Positions 52,039 to 60,377 of a DNA stretch of 64,000 bases are shown piece after piece. Source of the DNA: Nocardioides sp. YIM 152315 (lineage in GTDB: Bacteria; Actinomycetota; Actinomycetes; Propionibacteriales; Nocardioidaceae). The translations under genes were made by a program, and so were the position numbers. The stretch lies in the NCBI RefSeq assembly GCF_029210375.1, contig NZ_JARGER010000043.1, positions 186,001 to 250,000 on the forward strand, read 5' to 3'. Numbering within the stretch: position 1 is the stretch's first letter; every line of letters starts with the position of its first letter. A model generated the notes under the pieces. The model did no database searches and was not told the origin of the DNA. It saw only the letters and a list, made by a program, of their open reading frames with translations.

Positions 52039-53265
52039 CCGAAGGCGTCAACAACCTCATGAGATGCGACACCTGGCGATGCCTGGACATGCTGCTCGGG
52101 GCAAGCACGGCTCAGCTCTACAACCGGCTCACAGCCGATGACTTCAGCGATGCGACGCAGATGCTCATTATCGAGGCCCAACCGGATGACCTGAGCACGA
52201 TCGACGAGGGATGGTTCCCTGACGAATGCACCGTCGACCCCGCGACTGGGTCGGTGTCCTTGACGGTCGGCTAGAAGCGACGATCGATCCGAACGGTACG
52301 CTCGGCATCGACCGCCGAGCCCCGCAGGCTGGAACCAACCGGCAGCTCTCACGTGACCAGCTTGCCGTCCTCGGCTGGACCTTGCTCGGCGCCACTTCCC
52401 TTACGCGCGACCTTCGCGAAGACCGGCGCACCGCGCTGACCGAGATCCTCCAGCGCGTCGACCTTGGCGCGGAGAAGGCTGGCCTCGACGCACTCATCGA
52501 CCAGATCCAGGTCGAGCTGAAGGACTCGAAGGTCCTCGAAGGGCTCCGACAAGACCCCGCCAACCAGCTGTCAAAGGCGCTCCCAGAAACAGTCGATAAG
52601 GACGCACTCGAGTTCGCAACGGCAGCCATGGCTGACGGCGACGTGCTCGCTGACGTCCGGCTGCGCGTTCTTCGAGGCGGCGTTCTGAAGGAGATTAGGG
52701 AGCAGTCCGATGGGCTGCGCGCGTTGTACGCACTCGCCCTGTACGACCTGGTCTCCGTGCGCGCGAACATGGTCGGCGTCGACGAGCCGGAGATTCACCT
52801 GCACCCCACCAGCCAGCGGAGCCTGGCGAGGCTTCTCCAGGACGGGCCGAGCCAGAAGTTCCTAGCAACGCATTCACCGGACATTGTGAGTGCGTTCTCG
52901 CCGGAGTGCATCGTCTCCGTCCGTGCCGGCGGTCACCTGGTGCAACCGAAGGTCGGATTCTTGTCGTCCGACGAGAAGATGGTTGTCCGCTAATGGGTGA
53001 GAGACAAACTCGAGCCGCTGACTGCCAACCGCGTACTCGCTGTGGAGGGCATCTCCGACCGAATCATCGTTCAGCAGGCCGCCGACCTAACCGACCGGAA
53101 CCTCGACCGACTCGGCGTCTCCCTCATCGCGACCGACGGCGCAGGCGACATGGGCGCAATCATCAAGCTCTTCGGTCCTCATGGGTTCAACATCCCGTTG
53201 AACCTCCTCATCGACGAGGACGCGCGCACCGCCACCGCAACCAAGCTGGGCGTCCCGCCTGGTGG
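52039..53265 (+). pseudogene. Decayed OLD-family ATP-dependent nuclease
   Basis: Three disabled pieces line up as one OLD (overcoming lysogenization defect) protein. Piece 1 (to stop 52272-52274): a degenerate P-loop region GVNNLMRCDTWRCLDMLLGA in place of a G-x-N-N-x-G-K-S motif, then TAQLYNRLTADDFSDA. Piece 2 begins after a one-base shift near 52266 (RLEATIDPNGTLGID) and holds the ATPase end VGVDEPEIHLHPTSQRSL and FLATHSPDIVSAF, then an in-frame TAA at 52991-52993. Piece 3, same frame, is the Toprim nuclease start: VLAVEGISDRIIVQQAADL and NLLIDEDARTATATKLGV. The gene is then cut off at about 53265 inside Toprim. Gabija- and retron-type defence use such nucleases. Confidence 0.75.
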
Positions 53266-53385
53266 GATAGTTGGGCGCGTTCGGTGGGCCCTGCGGATGA
53301 GCAGGTTGGATGGTGCGTATACCTGGACCAGGCGGTGGACGAGTGTGGCGAGAAGGGCGACTGGCGCGATGAGGAACATCAGCAT
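53266..53385 (-). pseudogene. Truncated small membrane protein of the conjugative element
   Basis: From ATG 53385, with GGAAGGA upstream, the sequence reads MLMFLIAPVALLATLVHRLV then YAPSNLLIRR. This opening resembles a small membrane protein seen in actinobacterial conjugative elements. Similarity ends after about 40 residues where the frame runs into the decayed nuclease gene, so both genes are cut at the same point. Confidence 0.5.
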
Positions 53386-53490
53386 GGGTGTCCTTCCGAT
53401 TCTTGGTGGCGTCGTCACCTAGGTAGTTCAAGCTGCAGGTCCTAGGAAGTCGGACCGGTGGGCCTGTGGAGGACCGCCGGCTTGACTCTC

Positions 53491-56400
53491 TTATGGCGTC
53501 AGGATCGTCCGGCCGACCGGAGTGGTGCCGATGGCAAGTGCCGCGTTGCTGCTGGCGCGGGCTGCCGCGCGGCGGACGGCTTGACGGGCTCGTTGACGCT
53601 CCGCCTCTTGCGCGCCAGTGGCCGCCGAACCCCCAACCGGGAGGTCGGTCGCGAGCGCGTATCGACTGCGATAGGCAGCGACCGTGGCTACGTCCGACCG
53701 CCATTCCGCATAAGCAGATGGGGCACTGGGTGGGGACCCCAATCCTCGTATCCAGGCGGGTCGAGTTTGGATGGCTTCGTCGGCGAGTGCGTTGGCGGCT
53801 GTCTCGATGAGTGTGGCGCGCTGGTCGATCGCGTAGCGGTCCTCGGCGGACATAGGGCCGAGGGGTTCGGGGATGAGTCCGGCGATCAGTCTCGGGCGGA
53901 GGCGGCAGCCGTGGGGGGTGGTGTTGGCATGCTGGTCGATGCGCCGGCGTAGGACCGCAGCGACGTCATCGGCGTCATCGAGCTGGTGCTGCCGCACGAC
54001 GCGAGGCACGAGGCTGTTGAGGTCGTGGTGGTGAGCCTCCGCTCGGCGCAGAGCCGCAGTGAATGGGCCGAATGCGGGCGAGTCGATGACGGCGGCGCGC
54101 TGCTCGTCGGTGAGTCCGGATCGCCGGAGGAGGTCGACGAACCGGTCGCGTTGGGCATCGGCGGCGATGGTCTCGAGCTCGGCAGCCAGGCGGGCGATGC
54201 CGGTGTGGAGTTCGTGCTCGACCTGGATGGTCTGGTGGGCGGACAGGGTTGCACCGGAGTGCTGGAGTACTCCGTAGAGGACGGTGCGTGCGGTGACGTC
54301 GTCAGGCTCGGGGGTCGAATGGATGTCGTCGGGCTGGTCGAGGGCGACGTAGGCGACGTTCGATTTCCGGCCGCGGGTCATGGAGACGTAAAGGTTCTCG
54401 CGGGTGGTCGAGGCGGAGACGAGGACGTGGGCGGTGTCGACGGTGATGCCTTGGGAGCGGTGGGCGGTGATGGCGTAGCCGAGGTCGAGGTATTCGCCGA
54501 CGTAGGCGGCCGGCAGCAAAGTGGTGCCGTGGCGTCGGGGGTCGAGGCGGTCGACGACGAGGGAGCCGTCTGTGCGGATGTCGGTAATGCGCCAGCGATC
54601 GCCGTTCTTCACCCATCCACCGTGCGTTGTTGCCAGGGTTCGGTCGTTGCGTCGGCTGATCACGTTGTCTCCGACGCAGGCTCGGGCGTCGTCGGCGAGC
54701 TGGACCTCGTGACCGTTGGTGGCGCCGGCGTGAAGGAGCCGTTCGGCGCGGGCACGTTCGTTGAGGACGCGGACAGCTTGGCTGGAGTCGGTGACGAGGA
54801 TGCTGGCCAAGCCATCTCTGTTGTCTTCCTGCCAGGCCGAGTAGGCAGCATTGAGCATTTCGTCGGTTGGGCCTTCGCGAATTCGGTCGTTCCGGGCGTA
54901 GAGGGAGAGGACCTCGGCGTCGCCGCGACTCAGCGCGAGGGAGGCTTCCTTCTCCCAGTCGTGGGTGAAGCGGTGGATCTCGCGGAGCTCGGGGGTGTCG
55001 GGGCGGCGATGGACGAGCAGGGCGAAGGCGCCGCCGGCGTCGACCGACTGCAGCTGGTGGGGGTCGCCGACGAGCAGGACTTTCGCCTTTGAGCGCGCGG
55101 CGATCGAGGTGATCCGGTCGAGGGTGATGGTGTCGGCGAGGGTTGCTTCGTCGATGATCACCAGCTGCCCCGGGCGAAGCTCGGCGCGTCCGTGGTCGCA
55201 CTCGTGGAGCCACTTGGCGGTGTTGTCGCAGCCGATGCCGAGGTCGTCGGCAAGTGCTTGCGCCGCGGCCGCGGATGGGGCGAGGCCGATGACACTCCCC
55301 CGCCCGTGCTTGACGGTCCAGACCGTGTGGAGTGACCGCATAGCGGTGGTCTTGCCGGCGCCGGCGGGGCCGACGAGCAGGTCGACGAGTCGACCCGACG
55401 TCGCGATGGACTCCACTGCCAGCCGCTGCTGGGCATCCAACAAAGTGTCGCGGCGCCATGCCTGTCCGCTCGCTGACCCGGCGGTTGGGGCGGTGGTGGC
55501 TGCGGCGCGGTCGAGGAGCCTAGCCTCGGCTTGGAGGATCAGCTGCGATGTGTACTTTGCCGCGTGCCGGGGTCGGAACACGCTGGTGCCGTCCTTGCGC
55601 TGCAACCGGAGCGGGCTGGGCGCGAGCTCGGGTGGGGTCAGGCGCACGGACTTGGCCTGTGCTGCGTCGACGATCATCGCGACGACCTTCTCCCGGTCTC
55701 CGGTGGTGGCGAAGCGGAGATCCATCGTCTGCTTGGATGCCTCGGCCATCAGATTCCAGTGGCTCCACGTCGGCCGCTTCACCTCGACCGATGCCACGAC
55801 CTCGGCGGCGATCGCCCCGATGGCGGACACGGGCACCTCGGCAGCGGCGAGCGGCCGGCCTGGCTGATTGATGAGACCAGATGCCCAGGCGGTGGCGTCG
55901 GTATCGAGCAACGTGGACGCGCGATGGCGCCAGTTGGCGGTGAGGTCGGCGAGTGACCGGATCTTCTTGGGTGCGCGGGTGGCGAGGGTGGCTTGGGCGC
56001 GAAGCTCGATGATGGTCTTCGCCGATGGGGTCCGGCCGTGTGTGGCGCGGTATTCGGCGATCAGCCGGTCCTTAGCGATTTCGATCTCGCGGGTGCGGCT
56101 GGAGAACTCGCTGAGGAGCTCGTCGTTGATCCCGACGATCTCCCATCGCGGGTGCCGGTCGGCGCCCCGCTGGCGCGGCTCCCACAGGACTCCGACCTCC
56201 TGGGCGAGCCGGTCCGCGAGCAGGGCGTTGTAGTGCTCTGAAAGGCCGGTGCGAGAGGCGAAAACCGGGCGACCGTCGAGGCTGCGCCACCGGCCATCCA
56301 GGTTGGTCTTGACCCGATTGGCCAAGACAACGTGCGTGTGGAGCTGCGGGTCACCGGCGCGGGAGTCGAAGTGGTCGTATGCGACCGCGGCGACACCAGC

Positions 56401-57012
56401 CACGCCCACCTGGGCGACCGCGCCGTCACGGTCGGAGAACCCCGTCCGGGTGGCGGCGACCTCGCGCTCGAATAGGTCGAGCACGTCGGCGACCGCGGCA
56501 TGGTGCGCGGTCACGATCCGCTCCTGGATGCCGGGGTCGGCCACACCCCACAGCACCGAGACCGACTTCGGAACACTGAACGTCAAATCGAACCCAGCTA
56601 CCGCGTGCCGACCACCCGCCGCGATCTCCTCGGCCTCGATCCGCGCCTTCTCCGCAGCCCAGTCCTCGGCGGCCATCTCGGGGTCGAGCGCGGCGACCCG
56701 ATCGTCGATACGGGCGGCCAGGCGCCGGTACTCCGGGTAGGCCCTACCCAGCTGGTCGCCGGTGATCGGGTCGCGTCCCATGCCGACCAGGAGTGCGAGC
56801 TGCTGCTCGGTGACCTGCATCCCCGCCCGAATCTGCCCGGCACCGAAGGCACCGAGCCCGGTGCCCATCCACCGACCTGGCGGCGTGCCGACCTCGGCGT
56901 AGTAGCGGGTCAGTGGTGTCGACAACGCACGCTTCCCGTCACCGGTAGCCACGCTGCGCAGCAGATACCGATACCCGCTGCCTGCGGACATCCGCCGGAT
57001 CGAGATCGTCAT
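53491..57012 (-). CDS. MobF-family relaxase/helicase (TraA-like)
   Basis: Predicted 1173 residues. The N-terminal TrwC relaxase domain has the metal-binding histidines His214 (YDHFDSR) and His225/His227 (PQLHTHVVLAN), with candidate catalytic tyrosines early on (YRYLL, RYYAEVG). FDLTFSVPKSVSVLWG is a family hallmark. A RecD/TraI-type helicase follows: Walker A VGPAGAGKTTAM near residue 550, VIIDEATLADT, LVGDPHQLQSVDAGGAF, and late YAITAHRSQGITVDTAHV. ATG 57012 is chosen for the GGAAGGAAAG site; the frame extends upstream to 57492 without similarity. The enzyme nicks oriT and unwinds DNA for transfer. Confidence 0.94.
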   Translation of the reverse strand: MTISIRRMSAGSGYRYLLRSVATGDGKRALSTPLTRYYAEVGTPPGRWMGTGLGAFGAGQIRAGMQVTEQQLALLVGMGRDPITGDQLGRAYPEYRRLAARIDDRVAALDPEMAAEDWAAEKARIEAEEIAAGGRHAVAGFDLTFSVPKSVSVLWGVADPGIQERIVTAHHAAVADVLDLFEREVAATRTGFSDRDGAVAQVGVAGVAAVAYDHFDSRAGDPQLHTHVVLANRVKTNLDGRWRSLDGRPVFASRTGLSEHYNALLADRLAQEVGVLWEPRQRGADRHPRWEIVGINDELLSEFSSRTREIEIAKDRLIAEYRATHGRTPSAKTIIELRAQATLATRAPKKIRSLADLTANWRHRASTLLDTDATAWASGLINQPGRPLAAAEVPVSAIGAIAAEVVASVEVKRPTWSHWNLMAEASKQTMDLRFATTGDREKVVAMIVDAAQAKSVRLTPPELAPSPLRLQRKDGTSVFRPRHAAKYTSQLILQAEARLLDRAAATTAPTAGSASGQAWRRDTLLDAQQRLAVESIATSGRLVDLLVGPAGAGKTTAMRSLHTVWTVKHGRGSVIGLAPSAAAAQALADDLGIGCDNTAKWLHECDHGRAELRPGQLVIIDEATLADTITLDRITSIAARSKAKVLLVGDPHQLQSVDAGGAFALLVHRRPDTPELREIHRFTHDWEKEASLALSRGDAEVLSLYARNDRIREGPTDEMLNAAYSAWQEDNRDGLASILVTDSSQAVRVLNERARAERLLHAGATNGHEVQLADDARACVGDNVISRRNDRTLATTHGGWVKNGDRWRITDIRTDGSLVVDRLDPRRHGTTLLPAAYVGEYLDLGYAITAHRSQGITVDTAHVLVSASTTRENLYVSMTRGRKSNVAYVALDQPDDIHSTPEPDDVTARTVLYGVLQHSGATLSAHQTIQVEHELHTGIARLAAELETIAADAQRDRFVDLLRRSGLTDEQRAAVIDSPAFGPFTAALRRAEAHHHDLNSLVPRVVRQHQLDDADDVAAVLRRRIDQHANTTPHGCRLRPRLIAGLIPEPLGPMSAEDRYAIDQRATLIETAANALADEAIQTRPAWIRGLGSPPSAPSAYAEWRSDVATVAAYRSRYALATDLPVGGSAATGAQEAERQRARQAVRRAAARASSNAALAIGTTPVGRTILTP

Positions 57013-57328
57013 CGCCGCTTTCCTTCCACACGGGTCAGGTACGCGTTCCTCTCCACAGCACCCCTCGATCTGCACACCGTGTGAAGCCGAGGAGGGTGGA
57101 ATCGAAGAGACGACGGCACCGGTGGTAGGTCGCGACACCGTCGGCAGTCGGCGATCCGGCGAGCGGGCTGGGGAGAAGCGAGCACCTAAGCGAGTGAAAG
57201 GACCTGGCATCACGCAGGGCCACAGGACGGAGATCGGGCTTACGATGAGGAACAGACGATGCACGCACCGCCAGCGCGGCGTCGTCTGCGCCTCGAGCCG
57301 AACGGCAAGAGGAAGCAGGAAACCGCAC
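57013..57328. other. Divergent intergenic region of the conjugative element
   Basis: About 316 bases between the relaxase and the lipoprotein genes. No supported gene. oriT often lies next to a MobF relaxase gene, so this is the first place to look for the nick site, but I see no convincing inverted repeat beyond an 8-bp GTCGCGAC palindrome near 57129. Confidence 0.4.
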
Positions 57329-57955
57329 ATGACCAGCTCACTCGGGGTGAAGGCATGGGCGACCAGCACTGCGGTGTTGGCCGCGCTGACCGGCTGCGCC
57401 AACTCGGCCTCGAACGCCGACCCGTCTCCCCCGGCGACGAGCAGCTCGTCTTCGCCGACAGCGACATCGCCGTCCCCATCGCCGAGCTCCAACTCCGAGC
57501 TCGCTTCGGCCGCGGCTGAGGACGTCGTACGGCGTTACTTCACCGTGCTCGATGGCCTCCGACAGGACCCGTCGAGGCCCCTGGGACAACTGGCGTCCGT
57601 TGCGACGAGCACACAACTGGCGGCACAGAAGCGGCTGCTCGCCACGGAGCGCGACCAAGGCCTCCGTCAGGTCGGCACCACGCAGGTCGCTGAGCTGACC
57701 GTGCAATCAGTGAACCTCGACAACTCCGACCCGTCCGCCGGCAAGGTGCCAACCGTCACGGTCGACGTTTGCTGGAATGTCAGAGACGTCGACATTGCCG
57801 ACGAGGGTGGAAAGTCTGTGGTGAGCCCGGACAGGAATCCTGTCGGATGGACGCGATACACAGTCGCGAACTACCGATGGTCGAAGGATCCCACGGGCAG
57901 CTGGCGGATCGCGACTGGCCAAGATCTCGACCAGAAGCCATGCGACCCCTCGTAA
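57329..57955 (+). CDS. Lipoprotein of the conjugative element
   Basis: Predicted 208 residues. Signal peptide with lipobox LTGC (cysteine at about residue 23), then a long Ser/Pro/Thr linker (residues 28-54) and a compact NTF2-like-looking domain (VVRRYFTVLDGLRQDPSRPL, VDVCWNVRDVDI). Tethered to the outside of the membrane. ATG 57329 has AGGAAGCAGGAA upstream. Its C terminus overlaps the next start by 16 bases. Function unknown; such lipoproteins often precede Tad genes in actinobacterial elements (general impression). Confidence 0.75.
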   Translation: MTSSLGVKAWATSTAVLAALTGCANSASNADPSPPATSSSSSPTATSPSPSPSSNSELASAAAEDVVRRYFTVLDGLRQDPSRPLGQLASVATSTQLAAQKRLLATERDQGLRQVGTTQVAELTVQSVNLDNSDPSAGKVPTVTVDVCWNVRDVDIADEGGKSVVSPDRNPVGWTRYTVANYRWSKDPTGSWRIATGQDLDQKPCDPS

Positions 57956-58899
57956 GAGTCGCCGTCGCGCTCCTTGTCGCCACTGGCCTCGCCAGCGTCG
58001 TTCTCCTCAGCGCTGCGTCCGCGGACACCGTCTGCCAGCAGGCCGACCCTGCGACGGGTACCTGCATCATCTGGGTGGAGGTGCCCGGGCATCCCGGCGG
58101 GCCGGGGGGAGGCGACGACGGTGGGCCGACGGATGCCGGCTCCGGAGCGTCGTGCTACTGGGATCCGAGCAAACAGGGGGTTCCTGGTCCGCCGGCCGGT
58201 CCTGTGCCGTGCACCACGGCGTCCGGCTACTGGTCCAACACGTACAACTGCTACATCTCTCCGGTTGATCCCCCGCCACCGGCCGACGATCCCGCGTGGC
58301 AGGGACACGATCCCGGCGACGGAGCCGTCTATGAGTGCTACCAGCCGCAAACAGCGATGTTCATCTACGTGTGGGCTCAGGATCCGCCACCTGGTTCTGG
58401 CACCGGACCGACGCCCCGGGAGGTCGCACAGCTCGCGATCGACCAGATGCATCTGTCCGCCATCGACATCGGCATCGTTCCCGAACCCGGTCCGGACAGC
58501 ATCGGCCTGGTCGGTATGCCGGTCTGGATGTGGGCGAAGGCGCCGAACGAGCACACGTTCGGGCCGATCACGGCCACTGCCTCGGCTGGTGGCATCACGA
58601 TCACCGCGACCGCCAATGTCTTGGATCTGACGTGGGACATGGGCGATGGCACCGCGGTTGTCTGCGACTCAGCTGGCACGCCGTACCAGCCGTCCTACGG
58701 GCGGAAGGACTCGCCGGACTGCGGTCACACCTACAAGACGTCGAGCGCACTCCAAGCCGATGACGCCTACACCGTCACTGCCACCTCGAGCTGGGTGATC
58801 ACCTGGGCCGGAGCCGGGCAGACCGGGACGATCCGGCTCGACGGGCTGACGCGCTCCACCCAGATCCGGATCGGCGAGGCGCAGGTGCTCGTGAACTGA
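57940..58899 (+). CDS. Secreted cysteine-containing protein of the conjugative element
   Basis: Predicted 319 residues with a Sec signal peptide (VAVALLVATGLASVVLLSA, cleavage near ASA-DT). The mature part begins with cysteine-rich, Gly/Pro-rich sequence (about residues 28-130; CQQADPATGTC, PGGPGGGDDGGP, SCYWDPS) and continues with a beta-rich region containing LTWDMGDGTAVVCDS, which resembles the D-G-x-G turn of PKD-like domains, then CGHTYKTSS. Exported and likely cell-surface; could be a pilus-associated or mating-contact protein. No family firmly recognised. Confidence 0.75.
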   Translation: MRPLVRVAVALLVATGLASVVLLSAASADTVCQQADPATGTCIIWVEVPGHPGGPGGGDDGGPTDAGSGASCYWDPSKQGVPGPPAGPVPCTTASGYWSNTYNCYISPVDPPPPADDPAWQGHDPGDGAVYECYQPQTAMFIYVWAQDPPPGSGTGPTPREVAQLAIDQMHLSAIDIGIVPEPGPDSIGLVGMPVWMWAKAPNEHTFGPITATASAGGITITATANVLDLTWDMGDGTAVVCDSAGTPYQPSYGRKDSPDCGHTYKTSSALQADDAYTVTATSSWVITWAGAGQTGTIRLDGLTRSTQIRIGEAQVLVN

Positions 58900-58923
58900 C
58901 GAGTTGCGCGGGAGGTACGAGGA

Positions 58924-59613
58924 ATGTCCACATCTGCCCGAGAGGACCGGAGAACCGGCCCTCACCCGGCCGCGCCGGACACCAACGCCAGTCTCGTGCC
59001 GCCGCCCAAGCTGCGCAGGCGCCCGGCGATGGTCGTGGCCGCGGTGATCGTGACCGCGCTGGGCTGCCTGCTCGGTGCGTGGGCGTGGAGCGCGACTACG
59101 GACACGCGCGAGGTGCTGGCTGCACGGGACACGATCCACCGCGGCGAGGTCATCGAGGCCGGGGACATCGAGCGGGTCCGCATCAGCGGCGACCCTGCCC
59201 TCTCCCCTCTGTCGGCATCGGCGTACGACGACGTGGTCGGCTCGCGGGCGGCGCTCGACATCGCCGCGGGCGGGCTGCTCACCAGCGAGGCAACCGCAGC
59301 TGAGCCGATCCCCGCGGAGGGTCAGTCGGTGGTCGGGATCTCGTTGACGCCTGCGCAGGTACCCGGCATGCCGCTCTACGGCGGCGACCGTGTTCGGATC
59401 GTCGTCACCCCCGGCCAGAGCGGCAACGCGCCGGCCGGCTCGCCGCAGTTCACGGTCGGGGAGGTGGTCGACACGTCCATGGACGAGACCACGGGCAACA
59501 CGGTCGTCAACGTGTTGGTGCCCTACGCCGACGCTGGAGTCCTCGCCGCACGAGCGGCATCCGGCAACGTCGCACTGGTGCTGGACTCCGCCCAGAGTCC
59601 GGGGGTCGAGTGA
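58924..59613 (+). CDS. SAF-domain protein (CpaB/RcpC-like)
   Basis: Predicted 229 residues: cytoplasmic N terminus, one membrane segment (AMVVAAVIVTALGCLLGAWA, about residues 36-55) and a SAF domain (VLAARDTIHRGEVIEAGDIE) followed by the CpaB-like region (VGISLTPAQVPGMPLYGGD, VNVLVPYADAGVLAARAA). In Tad systems CpaB/RcpC helps assemble the pilus at the outer envelope. It begins the tad-like run; the stop overlaps the next start. Confidence 0.88.
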   Translation: MSTSAREDRRTGPHPAAPDTNASLVPPPKLRRRPAMVVAAVIVTALGCLLGAWAWSATTDTREVLAARDTIHRGEVIEAGDIERVRISGDPALSPLSASAYDDVVGSRAALDIAAGGLLTSEATAAEPIPAEGQSVVGISLTPAQVPGMPLYGGDRVRIVVTPGQSGNAPAGSPQFTVGEVVDTSMDETTGNTVVNVLVPYADAGVLAARAASGNVALVLDSAQSPGVE

Positions 59614-60377
59614 TGGCCGTGATCTGCCTGGCCTCGGCGTCCGGGTCACCGGGGGTGACCACCACGGCAGTCGGCCTGGCGTTCTGCTGGCCGCGGCCGG
59701 TACTCCTGGTCGAGGCCGATCCAACCGGTGGCTCCGGAGTCCTCGCCGGCTTCCTGAAGGGCACTGCGACCTACGACGGTGGGCTGGTCGAGATCGCGCT
59801 CTCTCCATTGAGCGCGGCAGATGCGCTGCGGGAGGTCGTGCGGCCTCTGAGTCCCCATGTCTCGTTGGTCGCCGGCACCCGAACGCACGGCCAGGCAGCG
59901 GCTCTGCGTGACGTGTGGGAGTCCCTCGCACCGGCGCTGGTCGACCTAGAGGCCAGCGGACAGGACGTCATCGTCGATGCCGGTCGTCTCGGACTCGCGG
60001 GATCACCGACACCGCTGCTGGAGTCGGCGGACTCGACCCTTCTCCTTACGCGCACGAGCCTGCCGTCGATCTCCGCAGCCCGGTCCTGGGCCGAGACGAT
60101 CCGTCAGCCCGGCACGGGTTGGCGACATCCCGGCCTGCTGCTGATCGGCGAAGGTCAGCCCTACCGAGATACCGAGGTGTCCAAGGTGCTCGGAATGCCC
60201 ATGGTGGCCGATCTCCCTGACGACCCGGTCTCCGCCGCGGTCTATTACCGCGGAGCACCTCCGCCGCGCCGCTTCGAGACCGGGTCGTACGTTCGCAACC
60301 TGCGGGCCGCGGCTCAGGCGATTCAGGCGCACGTGGCTCGAGGCAGGTTCGCCCTCGTCGACGAGGTCGCGCGATGA
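59613..60377 (+). CDS. TadZ/CpaE-like MinD-family ATPase homologue
   Basis: Predicted 254 residues with a MinD/ParA fold. The N-terminal deviant Walker region reads SASGSPGVTTTAVGLA, without the lysines of an active P-loop; VLLVEADPTGGSG and IVDAGRLG match the following strands. TadZ proteins place Tad machines at the pole or membrane and are often weak or non-ATPases. ATG 59613 overlaps the stop of the SAF gene; GTG 59610 is possible. Confidence 0.85.
   Translation: MAVICLASASGSPGVTTTAVGLAFCWPRPVLLVEADPTGGSGVLAGFLKGTATYDGGLVEIALSPLSAADALREVVRPLSPHVSLVAGTRTHGQAAALRDVWESLAPALVDLEASGQDVIVDAGRLGLAGSPTPLLESADSTLLLTRTSLPSISAARSWAETIRQPGTGWRHPGLLLIGEGQPYRDTEVSKVLGMPMVADLPDDPVSAAVYYRGAPPPRRFETGSYVRNLRAAAQAIQAHVARGRFALVDEVAR

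Noticed and set aside
53986..55092. Forward frame of 368 codons inside the relaxase gene
   Set aside because: Antisense shadow, Gly/Val-rich and without motifs; the relaxase-helicase motifs are on the other strand.
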